From Bacteroidota bacterium (GTDB lineage Bacteria; Bacteroidota; Ignavibacteria; Ignavibacteriales; Ignavibacteriaceae): DNA of 64,000 nucleotides. The notes beneath the pieces are model-generated. The model saw only the letters and a program-made list of their open reading frames with translations. It made no database searches and had not been told where the DNA came from. The translations under genes and the position numbers were made by a program. Shown in pieces: positions 16,807-26,381 of the stretch (positions within the stretch are counted from its first letter, which is position 1; the number at the start of each line of letters is the position of its first letter). The DNA lies in the NCBI GenBank assembly GCA_021815405.1, contig JAKAGV010000002.1:282090-346089 (forward strand). Reading direction: 5' to 3'.

Positions 16807-16871
16807 GTGCCAGTTTCCGCCGGAGGCGGATCAGCCTTTGGCTGAAAATCACTCCTGCACCTTTCCGAATT
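16807..16871. repeat. Duplicated tRNA-Ser fragment interrupted by a double palindrome
   Basis: Bases 16850-16871 are identical to 16525-16546, the 5' end of tRNA-Ser(GGA) plus five flanking bases. Bases 16807-16815 (GTGCCAGTT) equal 16512-16520, the next part of the tRNA. Between them the copy has 34 bases holding two hairpins, TCCGCCGGAGGCGGA and TCAGCCTTTGGCTGA, in place of four tRNA bases. The pair brackets the GIY-YIG gene as direct repeats. Confidence 0.8.
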
Positions 16872-16995
16872 AAACGATGCAAATATAGATATTAAATTAT
16901 TTTTAACAAAAGGAAGTTTAATGAATAAAAATATTTTCTTTTAGTCTCTGATTAATATTATTTTATGGCTCAAATAAAATATTAATTATACAACC

Positions 16996-17083
16996 GGAGA
17001 GATGCTAGAGTGGTTGAATAGGCTGGTCTCGAAAACCAGTGTAGGGTTTATCTCTACCCAGGGTTCGAATCCCTGTCTCTCCG
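16996..17083 (+). tRNA. tRNA-Ser (anticodon CGA)
   Basis: Acceptor arms GGAGAGA and TCTCTCC with discriminator G, anticodon stem CTGGT/ACCAG around CTCGAAA (anticodon CGA), a long variable arm (TGTAGGGTTTATCTCTACC), and T arm CAGGGTTCGAATCCCTG. No CCA is encoded. It is divergent from the other tRNA-Ser gene about 450 bases away. Confidence 0.95.
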
Positions 17084-17141
17084 CAAAATAAACTAATCGA
17101 GTACATTTTTCTTACCAATCATCAACCTGCTGGAAATATAA

Positions 17142-19340
17142 ATGAAAAAAATTTTTACGATTTTCTTTTTTATTCTATTAGTTGCATTCCCTCAAACAAA
17201 GAATTTTGGAGAGAAGCTTCACAATGAATTCTATAATCCGGTTCAAGCAGTAAAAGGAGTTCTTGAGCGTTTAATACCTCAGCATGAAAATGATTTCATA
17301 ATTAAATATAATCCTGATGAAAAAGGAAATGACGAATTTGAAATTGAAGCAAAGGATGGGATTGTAAACGTAACCGGGAACAGCGCTATAGCCATAACAA
17401 AAGGCATTTATTATTACCTCCGGCATGCTGCAAATTGCCAGGTAACTTGGAGTGGCAGTAATATATATCTTCCATCAAAACTTCCTGATTTTCCGGATAC
17501 AAAAATAGTTTCTCCTTATAAATATAGATTATATTATAATGTCTGCGCTTTTGGATATTCAACTGCTTTCTGGGATTGGAATCAATGGGAAAAAGAAATT
17601 GACTGGATGGCGTTGCATGGAATTAATATGCCGCTTGCAATGATTGGTAAAGAAGCTGTGTGGAAAAAAGTTTGGAAGAAACTTGGAATAACTAACAAAG
17701 AACTAGATAATTATTTTACTGGTCCGGCTTTCCTTCCCTGGCATCAGATGGGAAATATTAATAAACATGGCGGACCTCTTCCGGAAAGTTATTTTATAAA
17801 AAGTGAAGCTCTTCAAAAGAAAATCTTGAACCGTATGCGTGAGCTTGGAATGCATCCGGTCGTACCGGCATTTTCCGGTTATGTTCCGGAAGCAATAAAA
17901 AGAATTTATCCGGATGCAGATATTATATCAATGAAACCTTGGTCAGGTTTTTCTCCAAAAGACGGAACTTACATGCTTTCACCTCTTTCAAAACACTTCG
18001 CTGAAATCGGGAAAGATTTTATAAAAGAATATCAAAAGGAATATGGACAAACTCATTTTTATCTTGCTGATGCTTTTAACGAAATGACAGTTCCGGTAAA
18101 TAAAGAAAATCGTTACTCGCAGCTTACGAATTTTGGTAAAGCAATTTATAATTCAATTCTTGCAGGAGATTCTAATGGCGTTTGGGTTATGCAGGGCTGG
18201 CTTTTTTATAATGATAAAAAATTTTGGGATAAACCGTCTGTCGAAGCTTTTCTCAAAGATGTTCCTGATAATCGAATGATAATCATCGACTTGGCAAATG
18301 AACTTTTTCATGGTTGGAAAAAACTTGATGGTTTTTTTGGAAAGGAATGGATATTCAGCATAATCCACAATTTCGGCGGAAGAAATGAATTGTATGGAAA
18401 TATCCCGCGCTATTCCAACGATGCAATTGATATGCTTGAAAATCCTCATCATGGAAATTTAATCGGTTTTGGAATTTCTCCTGAAGGAATAGAAAACAAT
18501 GATATCGTTTATGAATTTCTTACAGATTTGGAATGGACGAACAATAAGGTTGATTTAAATAATTGGATTAAAAATTATTGCCTTTCAAGATATGGAAAAA
18601 TATCCGGCAATATGGAAGAAGCCTGGGAGTATTTGATAAAGTCAGTTTATTCGGATTCAAATAGAATTTCAATTAATTTCTATCAACAAAGACCCGGGCT
18701 TAATGACAGAGTAAAACTTTTACCGCATGTAGATTTTGATAAAGCTGCAAAATTATTTCTCTCATGTTCTGGTGGCTTTGAAAAGAATAATTTATACCGC
18801 GACGACGCTATTCAAATAGCAGCGCAATACGCAGGATATAAAGTCGATTCTTTGCTATGCTTAGCAATCAGATTCCATCAAACAAAAAAATACAAATCAA
18901 GAGACGAGGCTTTTAGTAAGGCTTTTATACTTATGAATAATATAGATAGCCTCTTAGGTGAACATCCGCTTTATAGACTGGCAAGATGGATTAAATTTGC
19001 ACGAAGCTGGGGGATTAATACTAAAGAAAAAAATTTTTATGAAGAAAATGCAAAGCGGCAAATTACAACCTGGGGAGGTTCACATCTTTCCGAATATGCT
19101 GCAAAAGTTTGGAATGGACTAATAAAGGATTATTATCTAAAACGTTGGGAAAGGTTTGCCGACAGCCTAAAATACGGAACAAAGTATAGCATCCTTAATT
19201 GGGAAGAAAAATGGATTACTAATCCAACAATTCATTTTGACAAATCAAATATTACCGATCCTGTTTTATACTCACAAAATTTGATTTTAAAAGCGAGAAA
19301 GTTTCTTAGAGATGTGGAATTCTACAGAGAAAAAGATTAA
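17142..19340 (+). CDS. Alpha-N-acetylglucosaminidase, glycoside hydrolase family 89
   Basis: A 732-residue secreted or periplasmic GH89 enzyme (NAGLU family) that removes terminal alpha-linked GlcNAc from glycans. A signal peptide covers about residues 1-18. An N-terminal beta domain is followed by a TIM barrel (KYRLYYNVCAFGYSTAFWDWNQW, DWMALHGINMPLAMIG) and a helical C-terminal domain. The two catalytic glutamates of the family align with Glu314 in DAFNEM and Glu448 in SPEGIENN, near their positions in the human enzyme. The gene is followed 40 bases later by ppk1, possibly on the same transcript, though the functions are unrelated. Confidence 0.93.
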   Translation: MKKIFTIFFFILLVAFPQTKNFGEKLHNEFYNPVQAVKGVLERLIPQHENDFIIKYNPDEKGNDEFEIEAKDGIVNVTGNSAIAITKGIYYYLRHAANCQVTWSGSNIYLPSKLPDFPDTKIVSPYKYRLYYNVCAFGYSTAFWDWNQWEKEIDWMALHGINMPLAMIGKEAVWKKVWKKLGITNKELDNYFTGPAFLPWHQMGNINKHGGPLPESYFIKSEALQKKILNRMRELGMHPVVPAFSGYVPEAIKRIYPDADIISMKPWSGFSPKDGTYMLSPLSKHFAEIGKDFIKEYQKEYGQTHFYLADAFNEMTVPVNKENRYSQLTNFGKAIYNSILAGDSNGVWVMQGWLFYNDKKFWDKPSVEAFLKDVPDNRMIIIDLANELFHGWKKLDGFFGKEWIFSIIHNFGGRNELYGNIPRYSNDAIDMLENPHHGNLIGFGISPEGIENNDIVYEFLTDLEWTNNKVDLNNWIKNYCLSRYGKISGNMEEAWEYLIKSVYSDSNRISINFYQQRPGLNDRVKLLPHVDFDKAAKLFLSCSGGFEKNNLYRDDAIQIAAQYAGYKVDSLLCLAIRFHQTKKYKSRDEAFSKAFILMNNIDSLLGEHPLYRLARWIKFARSWGINTKEKNFYEENAKRQITTWGGSHLSEYAAKVWNGLIKDYYLKRWERFADSLKYGTKYSILNWEEKWITNPTIHFDKSNITDPVLYSQNLILKARKFLRDVEFYREKD

Positions 19341-19379
19341 GAAAAGTCATATATTGATCAGCGATAAATAAAAATAAAA

Positions 19380-21509
19380 ATGACCGGAAAAGAATTATTA
19401 AAAAAATACAACGATCCCAAAAATTTTTTCAACAGGGATTTAAGTTGGGTAGAATTTAACAGAAGAGTACTTGAAGAAGCCTTGAATCCGGAATTACCGC
19501 TGCTTGAAAAGGTAAAATTTATCTCCATCTTTCACACAAACCTGGACGAATTCTATATGATTCGCGTTTCCGGATTGAAAGAGCAGGTAGCTGCTAATGT
19601 TTCTGAACCAACAATTGACGGATTAACTCCATTAGCACAGCTTCAGAAAATTGAAAAGTCTCTTCATCCAATGCTGCTTCAAGTTCTGGATTTATGGAAG
19701 AATGAAGTTGTACCGGCATTGCATGAAAATAAAATTGATATTTTAGAGTATAATAGTCTATCTGAAAATGAAAAGGAAACCCTGACTGATTATTTTAAGA
19801 AAGAAATCTTTCCAATCCTTACTCCGCTTGCGTTCGATCCTGGAAGACCTTTTCCATACATATCTAATTTAAGTTTAAGTCTCGCCATCCTAGTTAAAAA
19901 ACCGAATGGAGAGAACCACTTTGCTCGTGTAAAAGTTCCGAGTATTTTACCTCGGCTTTTACAAATCGATCAGATACTTTCTCCCGGAAAAAAGATGCAG
20001 ACAAATGGATCGTTCAGTGCAAAATTCATTTGGCTTGGAGATATCATTAAAGCTAACTTAAACTTATTGTTTCCAGGAATGGAAGTGTTAGAGTCTCATC
20101 GCTTCAGAATTACACGAGATACAGATATTGAACTTCAAGAGGATGAAGCAGATGATCTGCTTCGAGTAATTGAAGAAAATATTAGGCAAAGAAGATTTGG
20201 CTCTGTTGTTAGGCTTGAAGTGGAACAGCAGATGCCTGATTACATGATCGAGACATTGATGGAAAACCTGGAAATAAAAAAAGGAGATATCCATGTATTT
20301 GATGGTCCGCTGGGATTAAGCGATGTTATCCAATTATACGATCTGCCTGTTCATCATTTAAAATCTAGACAATTTTTCCCTGTAGTTCTTAAGCTGTTTG
20401 ATGAAGATGAAAATATTTTCACCGCAATTAAACAACAGGATATTATGCTTCATCATCCCTATCATTCTTTTGCACCGGTGATTGATTTTATTAAACATGC
20501 TGCAAAAGATCCCGACGTGCTTGCAATAAAGCAGACGCTTTACCGCGTAGGAACTGATTCACCAATTGTTAAATACTTAATTGAAGCAGCCGAACGCGGC
20601 AAACAGGTTGCTGTTCTTGTCGAATTAAAAGCACGATTCGACGAACAGAATAATATTTATTGGGCACGAGAACTTGAGAAAGTGGGTGTCCATGTAGTTT
20701 ATGGACTTGTTGGATTAAAGACTCACGCAAAGATGACATTAGTTGTAAGGCGTGAAAATGACGGCGTAAAAAAATATGTGCACATATCAACAGGTAATTA
20801 TAATATTTCCACCGCAAAGCTCTACACCGATTTAGGATTGTTCACCGCCGACGAAAAAATTTGTTCCGATGTTTCCGGTATTTTCAATTATCTAACTGGA
20901 TATTCCAAGCAGACTGACTTCAACAAACTATTTGTTGCACCTATAAACATGCGTGAAAAAATGCTGGCATTAATAAACCGAGAAATAGAAAATGCAAAAT
21001 CCGGCGGCGAAGGAAAAATCATATTAAAAATGAATGCGTTGGTAGATCCGCTTATAATCAGCGCTTTATATGAAGCATCCAACTCCGGAGTAAAGATTGA
21101 TTTGATTGTTAGAGGAATATGCTGTCTTGTTCCCGGTATCCAAGGATTAAGTGAGAACATTAGGGTAATAAGCATTGTTGGTCGTTTCCTTGAACATAGC
21201 AGAATATTTTATTTTTTTAATAAAGGTGCTGAAGAAATTTATTTAAGTAGTGCGGATATGATGCAAAGGAACCTTGACAGGCGTGTTGAAACTGCATTTC
21301 CCATTGAGGACCAGAAGCTGAAAAATGAAATCATTAAGATTGTATTAAAGTTTGCACTTAAAGATAACGTGAAAGCAAGAGAACTGCACGAGAATATGAG
21401 TTATACTTTTTGCAAATGTGAAAATGGAGAAACCCGGATTGATTCTCAGGAATATTTGATGAATCACGCATTGAAATCAATCAGTAAATTTACTAAAAGG
21501 AAGCTTTAG
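19380..21509 (+). CDS. ppk1: Polyphosphate kinase 1
   Basis: A 709-residue PPK1 that makes inorganic polyphosphate from ATP. The N-terminal helical domain starts FFNRDLSWVEFNRRVLEEA, and the head domain contains GRPFPYISNLSLSLA. The two phospholipase-D-like halves carry the autophosphorylated histidine in YVHISTGNYN (about residue 468) and the second catalytic His in LEHSRIFYF (about 606), followed by SSADMMQRNLDRRVE. Length is normal. The 407-base gap after it precedes mgtA. Confidence 0.96.
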   Translation: MTGKELLKKYNDPKNFFNRDLSWVEFNRRVLEEALNPELPLLEKVKFISIFHTNLDEFYMIRVSGLKEQVAANVSEPTIDGLTPLAQLQKIEKSLHPMLLQVLDLWKNEVVPALHENKIDILEYNSLSENEKETLTDYFKKEIFPILTPLAFDPGRPFPYISNLSLSLAILVKKPNGENHFARVKVPSILPRLLQIDQILSPGKKMQTNGSFSAKFIWLGDIIKANLNLLFPGMEVLESHRFRITRDTDIELQEDEADDLLRVIEENIRQRRFGSVVRLEVEQQMPDYMIETLMENLEIKKGDIHVFDGPLGLSDVIQLYDLPVHHLKSRQFFPVVLKLFDEDENIFTAIKQQDIMLHHPYHSFAPVIDFIKHAAKDPDVLAIKQTLYRVGTDSPIVKYLIEAAERGKQVAVLVELKARFDEQNNIYWARELEKVGVHVVYGLVGLKTHAKMTLVVRRENDGVKKYVHISTGNYNISTAKLYTDLGLFTADEKICSDVSGIFNYLTGYSKQTDFNKLFVAPINMREKMLALINREIENAKSGGEGKIILKMNALVDPLIISALYEASNSGVKIDLIVRGICCLVPGIQGLSENIRVISIVGRFLEHSRIFYFFNKGAEEIYLSSADMMQRNLDRRVETAFPIEDQKLKNEIIKIVLKFALKDNVKARELHENMSYTFCKCENGETRIDSQEYLMNHALKSISKFTKRKL

Positions 21510-21669
21510 GATTGAAGTTAAGAATTGCAACTTTAATTCATGTCAGTTCGCTTAAGCTTTAGCTTCTATCCTCAGTTAAAAGCTTATAATTATACTTTCA
21601 CATTATAGGCGAAAAATTTTTTTCTTTTAATATTATTCTTTACTTTTACATCCGTATTTATAACAAATT

Positions 21670-21735
21670 ATGAGCGAGAAAATGCGAGACTCCGACGAGC
21701 CTGGCGCTAATAAAAACATTTCTAGAAAAAAATAA
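21670..21735 (+). promoter_or_regulatory. Possible 21-residue leader peptide upstream of mgtA
   Basis: A 21-codon frame (MSEKMRDSDEPGANKN, then ISRKK and TAA) ends 182 bases before the mgtA start, in a 407-base gap that otherwise has no gene. It carries an acidic/proline stretch DSDEPG. In enterobacteria the mgtA leader MgtL has an acidic/proline run whose instability on the ribosome at low magnesium raises mgtA expression. The resemblance is in position and composition only. There is no Shine-Dalgarno site, and downstream segments GAGCC (21697-) and GGCTC (21771-) could pair. Low-confidence inference. Confidence 0.3.
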
Positions 21736-21916
21736 ACTTCCCTAGGGATTGATCCTCTAAATATTTCATTGGCTCATCTTCGGGGAAGCGGCAGTTTGAA
21801 GGTGACAATGAAACAATTCTATTTCTTACATACGAAATTCAGGATTCATCATGACTTTATAATGACGTTGCTATGTCAGTGGTCAATTCATTTTAAATTT
21901 TTGTTCGGGGTTGTAA

Positions 21917-24577
21917 ATGGCTAAATCGATTTTCAAAAAAATATCGCCTTCAATCTTTACAAAGGAAGCTAAGACACCACATAGCGCAACTCTTGATGAA
22001 CAGCGCCTGATCGATATTTGCAAGCTTAACCAGCATGAAACTATTTCTAGTCTTCAAGGCTTTGAATCCGGTTTATCTTCCGAAGAAGCTGAAAAAAGGT
22101 TGGAAGAATATGGAAGGAACGAATTAGCTCACACAAAAGAAGTTGGTATTTTACAGGACATATTTAACCGCTGTAAAAGTCCGCTGGTAATTCAGCTTCT
22201 CCTTATTTCAATAATTTCTTTGTTAATGGGAGATGTTAAGTCGGCTATTGTTGTTGGCTGCATGGTACTTTTAAGTGTTGGATTATCGTTTGTCCTGGAT
22301 AGACGCTCAAGCCAGGCTGTGGAAGCGCTAGGCAAAAGAATTCAATCAAGTGCTATTGTTCTACGCGACGGCAAAGAAACCGAAATACCAATATCGGACA
22401 TTGTTCCCGGCGATATTATTCTGCTTCATGCAGGGTCTATTATACCTGCAGATCTTCGCCTGCTTAGCGCAAAAGATTTTTTCGTAAGTCAATCTGTTCT
22501 TACCGGCGAATCTCTTCCTATTGAAAAGAAATGTGATGCTCAAGATTCATTTAACGGCTTAGTTTTCGAGCTGCCGAATGCATGCTTCCAGGGGAGTAAT
22601 GTGTTGAGCGGAACTGCAAGAGGTGCAGTTGTAAATACTGGAATCCATACATACTTCGGTTCTATATCTGAGAGACTTGTAGAAAGTAGACCCAAGACAA
22701 GTTTTGATATTGGAGTAAAATCTTTCACATGGCTGATGATAAAGTTTATGATATTTATGGTATTAACTGTTTTCTTTATCATCGCGCTTACTAAAGGTAA
22801 TTGGCTTGAAGCTATGTTGTTCGGAATTTCTGTTGCCGTAGGATTAACTCCAGAAATGCTTCCTATGATTGTAACGGTCAACCTAGCAAAAGGCGCGCTT
22901 ACGATGTCCAAGAAAAAAGTAATCGTTAAGCAGCTAACTTCAATACAGAATTTTGGAGCAATAGATATTTTATGCACTGATAAGACTGGCACTCTTACTC
23001 AAGATCGTGTTATACTTGAAAAACATGTTGATATTACCGGGAAGGAAAGCCGCGATGTTCTGTTGTACGCCTACTTAAATAGTTTTTATCAAACCGGATT
23101 AAGAAACCTTCTTGACCGCGCAGTTATAACCCATATTGATTTGAAGGTAGAAGCCAAATGCCAGCTTGTGGATGAGCTTCCATTTGATTTCCAGCGCCGC
23201 CGGATGTCGGTTGCTGTTGAATATGAAGGTGACCATGTTCTAATCTGCAAAGGTGCTGTTGAAGAAATATATTCCATCTGCAGTTTCTACCAGATCGATG
23301 ATGAGGTTTATCCGCTAATTCAAATGATTCATGATGATCTTTACGAAGACGTTGAAGACTTGAATAACGAAGGCTATCGTGTTCTTGCAATTGCATACCG
23401 GGAGTTCCCGAAGACTAAAACAACCTTTACAGTTGCCGATGAATCAAACATGATTCTACTTGGCTACATCGCCTTCTTCGATCCGCCAAAGGATTCGGCT
23501 GCCCAAGCAATTGCAAGTCTGCAGAATGTTGGAGTCAGAGTTAAGATTCTGACAGGTGACAACGCGTTAGTTACAAGGAAAGTTTGCCGCGATGTCGGAC
23601 TTCCAATTGATAAGATTGTAACCGGAACCGAACTGATTAGTTTATCAGATTCTGATTTTGTTAAGACAGCTATGGAAGCAAATGTATTTGCAAAGTTGTC
23701 TCCCGTGCAAAAAGAAAAAGTAATTCAGGTGTTAAGACAAGCAGGACATGTTGTCGGTTATATGGGCGATGGAATAAATGATTCTCCCTCCCTACGTGCT
23801 GCCGATGTAGGAATTTCGGTTGACAGCGCTGCAGACGTAGCTAAGGAAGCTGCCGATATTGTCCTTCTCGAAAAAAGCTTGCTCGTGTTGGAAGATGGAA
23901 TTAAAGAAGGGAGAAAAGTTTTTGCTAACATTATAAAATATATTCGAATGGGCGCCAGCTCAAACTTTGGGAATATGTTCAGTGTCCTTGGCGCAAGTTA
24001 TCTTTTCCCCTTCCTTCCAATGAAGCCGATACAGATTCTTTTAAATAATTTGCTATATGATTTCTCCCAAACCGGAATACCGTCGGATAATGTAGATTCC
24101 GAACTCGTAGATAAACCGCTAAAATGGAACATCAACAACATAAAAAAGTTTATGATTTTTATTGGTCCTATTAGTTCAATTTTCGATTATGCCACTTTCG
24201 GTTTAATGTGGTTCATTTTTAAGTCAAGCGATTTTTTGAATCCTATTCTTTCTACAGGAGAAAAAACATATAAAGTAGATTTATTTCAAACCGGTTGGTT
24301 TGTTGAATCTTTATTAACACAAACTCTCATAGTTCATATAATAAGAACGCGCAAAATCCCATTCATTCAAAGTAGAGCCTCGGTTCCGATGATATTAACT
24401 ACATTATTGATAATGGCAATAGGCGCGTGGCTTCCGTATTCGCCATTTGCATTGACTTTTGGATTTGTTCCTCTGCCGCCAATTTACTGGTTATGGATTG
24501 CAGCATTCCTATTTACTTACAGCGTTTTAACTCACTTTGTTAAAACTTGGTTCTTCAACAGATATGGAGATAATTAA
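21917..24577 (+). CDS. mgtA: Magnesium-importing P-type ATPase (P3B, MgtA-like)
   Basis: An 886-residue P-type ATPase of the MgtA/MgtB group, importing Mg2+ across the inner membrane. The N-terminal cation-ATPase domain (GFESGLSSEEAEKRLEEYGRNEL) is followed by the actuator motif LTGESLP. The phosphorylated Asp355 lies in CTDKTGTLTQD, then KGAVEEI in the nucleotide domain, KILTGDNALVTRKV and MGDGINDSPSLRAADVGISVDSA. The transmembrane signature NPEM-type reads VAVGLTPEMLPMIV. About ten membrane helices are expected. Its stop is two bases from the next gene, an EIIA-type protein. A short possible leader peptide lies upstream. Confidence 0.93.
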   Translation: MAKSIFKKISPSIFTKEAKTPHSATLDEQRLIDICKLNQHETISSLQGFESGLSSEEAEKRLEEYGRNELAHTKEVGILQDIFNRCKSPLVIQLLLISIISLLMGDVKSAIVVGCMVLLSVGLSFVLDRRSSQAVEALGKRIQSSAIVLRDGKETEIPISDIVPGDIILLHAGSIIPADLRLLSAKDFFVSQSVLTGESLPIEKKCDAQDSFNGLVFELPNACFQGSNVLSGTARGAVVNTGIHTYFGSISERLVESRPKTSFDIGVKSFTWLMIKFMIFMVLTVFFIIALTKGNWLEAMLFGISVAVGLTPEMLPMIVTVNLAKGALTMSKKKVIVKQLTSIQNFGAIDILCTDKTGTLTQDRVILEKHVDITGKESRDVLLYAYLNSFYQTGLRNLLDRAVITHIDLKVEAKCQLVDELPFDFQRRRMSVAVEYEGDHVLICKGAVEEIYSICSFYQIDDEVYPLIQMIHDDLYEDVEDLNNEGYRVLAIAYREFPKTKTTFTVADESNMILLGYIAFFDPPKDSAAQAIASLQNVGVRVKILTGDNALVTRKVCRDVGLPIDKIVTGTELISLSDSDFVKTAMEANVFAKLSPVQKEKVIQVLRQAGHVVGYMGDGINDSPSLRAADVGISVDSAADVAKEAADIVLLEKSLLVLEDGIKEGRKVFANIIKYIRMGASSNFGNMFSVLGASYLFPFLPMKPIQILLNNLLYDFSQTGIPSDNVDSELVDKPLKWNINNIKKFMIFIGPISSIFDYATFGLMWFIFKSSDFLNPILSTGEKTYKVDLFQTGWFVESLLTQTLIVHIIRTRKIPFIQSRASVPMILTTLLIMAIGAWLPYSPFALTFGFVPLPPIYWLWIAAFLFTYSVLTHFVKTWFFNRYGDN

Positions 24578-24579
24578 TT

Positions 24580-25362
24580 ATGGATACATTATTAGATGCT
24601 TTACAAGAGGGTCGCTTAATCGAGCTTCCTGATAACGATAAGCAGGATTCGCTTCAACTGCTGGCGCATATAATTGAAGCTATTCCATCGGTTCCAAACG
24701 GTACCGATGTTGCCGGTTTGGTATTGAAGCGTGAGGAAAACTATAACACAGCTTTGGGAAAAGGCTTTGCTGTTCCTCATGCCAGAGCATCATTTGACGG
24801 CGATCTTTATTGCGCTGTTGGCTGGAGTCCTTCCGGAATAAATTATGGTTCGCCGGACGGTAATCCAGTACACATTGTTATAATGTTTTTAGTCCCGGAT
24901 AATCAAAGGAATTATTATCTGAAAGAAATTTCAAACATTGCAAAAGCTTTAAATGAACTTCATAACGAAGAGAAAATAAAAACAGCGGAAGATTTAAATA
25001 CAGTTCGTAATTATTTGCTCGATCTTGTCACTTCTGCAAAAAGTATTGTGGGACCAGAAGCCCGCGCGAGAATGATTCAACTTGAAGCTCGCGAAAGCTT
25101 ACCGCAGTTTGAATTAAAAAATATCGCCAATCTGATTATTGAGCCGGTTATGATTATTACTTCTGCAGGTTCAAAGCCAATTGCTCTTGGACAGAATAAA
25201 GAATTAATAGATATTTTGGACACTGTGCAAAATCTCTCTGAATCTCTTAACAACAATGGAAAGTTTTTTGATAATTCTGGATGGCGCATATTAAAAAGGA
25301 ATTCTTCTGTTTATCAAGGAGGCAGAGTAATGCATGATTGTCTTGCAATAAAGATGACGTAA
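24580..25362 (+). CDS. PTS EIIA-type (PtsN-like) protein with extra C-terminal domain
   Basis: A 260-residue cytoplasmic protein. Residues 1-150 form a type 2 EIIA domain of the nitrogen/fructose class: LVLKREENYNTALGKGFAVPHAR places the phosphorylatable His at 67, followed by SPDGNPVHIVIMFLVP. The C-terminal 110 residues (from about 165, IQLEARESLPQF) are not recognised. The gene starts two bases after mgtA, and no EIIB/C, HPr or sugar gene is near, so a regulatory rather than transport role is likely. PtsN in E. coli regulates K+ systems by binding; a similar control of MgtA is my inference. Confidence 0.85.
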   Translation: MDTLLDALQEGRLIELPDNDKQDSLQLLAHIIEAIPSVPNGTDVAGLVLKREENYNTALGKGFAVPHARASFDGDLYCAVGWSPSGINYGSPDGNPVHIVIMFLVPDNQRNYYLKEISNIAKALNELHNEEKIKTAEDLNTVRNYLLDLVTSAKSIVGPEARARMIQLEARESLPQFELKNIANLIIEPVMIITSAGSKPIALGQNKELIDILDTVQNLSESLNNNGKFFDNSGWRILKRNSSVYQGGRVMHDCLAIKMT

Positions 25363-25469
25363 TATTTCCATTATAAGTTCCCTTCGTAATATTACTTGCG
25401 TCAAATCTGTTCCTTGCTTAAACACCTGCCGTTGTTTAATTTTGATGTGTATAAAATTGAGTTTGAAAA

Positions 25470-26318
25470 ATGAATACGCTAAAAACAGTATTTTTAATGA
25501 CATTGATGATGGTTCTCTTCCTACTAGTCGGCGATCTGGTTGGTGGAAGAGGAGGAATGACAGTTGCCTTTATATTTGCCATTGCTATGAACTTCGGAAG
25601 TTACTGGTTCTCTGATAAAATTGTGTTATCTATGTATCGGGCACGCCAGGTAACTCAACAGGAAGCACCTGAATTATTTGCAGTTGTTCAAAGGTTGGCT
25701 CAAAGTGCTCAGATACCAATGCCTAAAGTATATATTATTGATGATCAGACACCAAACGCTTTCGCAACCGGAAGAAGCCCTGAACATGCTGCAGTAGCAG
25801 CCACTACAGGAATTCTAAGCATGTTAAACCAAGATGAATTAGCAGGAGTTCTTGGACATGAACTTGCACATGTAAAACATCGTGATATTCTTACAGGAAC
25901 AATTGCAGCAACTTTTGTTGGAACAATTACATTTATCGCTCAAATGGCAGGCTGGGCAATGATGTTTACTGGAAGAACAAACGACAGAGATGATGATGGA
26001 ATTGCTTCATTATTCCTAATTATTCTGGCGCCAATTGCCGCAACCTTACTTCAACTTGCGATATCAAGATCAAGAGAATATGCTGCTGATGCAGGAGGAG
26101 CGCATTTCTCTCATAATCCTTTAGCTTTGGCTTCTGCACTTGAAAAAATTTCAAGAGGCAATCAGCTTAAACCCGTAAACAATGTTGGACCGGCAACCGC
26201 CCATATGTTTATAGTTAATCCGTTGAGCGGAAAATCAATAATGAAATTATTCTCCACTCATCCGCCAATTGAAGAAAGAGTCAAAAGGCTTAGAGCGATG
26301 GCGGCAGACAATCTATAA
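25470..26318 (+). CDS. htpX: HtpX-type membrane zinc metalloprotease (M48B)
   Basis: A 282-residue inner-membrane protease involved in membrane protein quality control. Two N-terminal membrane helices (about 5-50) are followed by the zinc motif HELAH at residues 130-134 and a second hydrophobic pair (about 150-205). The third zinc ligand Glu lies in SREYAADAGGAHFSHNP, and STHPPIEERVKRL ends the protein. Length is typical. It is a single gene with its own promoter region of about 107 bases. Confidence 0.95.
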   Translation: MNTLKTVFLMTLMMVLFLLVGDLVGGRGGMTVAFIFAIAMNFGSYWFSDKIVLSMYRARQVTQQEAPELFAVVQRLAQSAQIPMPKVYIIDDQTPNAFATGRSPEHAAVAATTGILSMLNQDELAGVLGHELAHVKHRDILTGTIAATFVGTITFIAQMAGWAMMFTGRTNDRDDDGIASLFLIILAPIAATLLQLAISRSREYAADAGGAHFSHNPLALASALEKISRGNQLKPVNNVGPATAHMFIVNPLSGKSIMKLFSTHPPIEERVKRLRAMAADNL

Positions 26319-26381
26319 ATTTAATTCTAGGTTGTCATTCGCTTCTCATTTGTAATCATCAGTTGAGATTGAATTAGAAGA

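Noticed and set aside
21740..21916. M-box or yybP-ykoY riboswitch before mgtA
   Set aside because: Some short pairings exist, but the conserved cores of these riboswitches are not visible; only the leader-peptide idea was kept, at low confidence.
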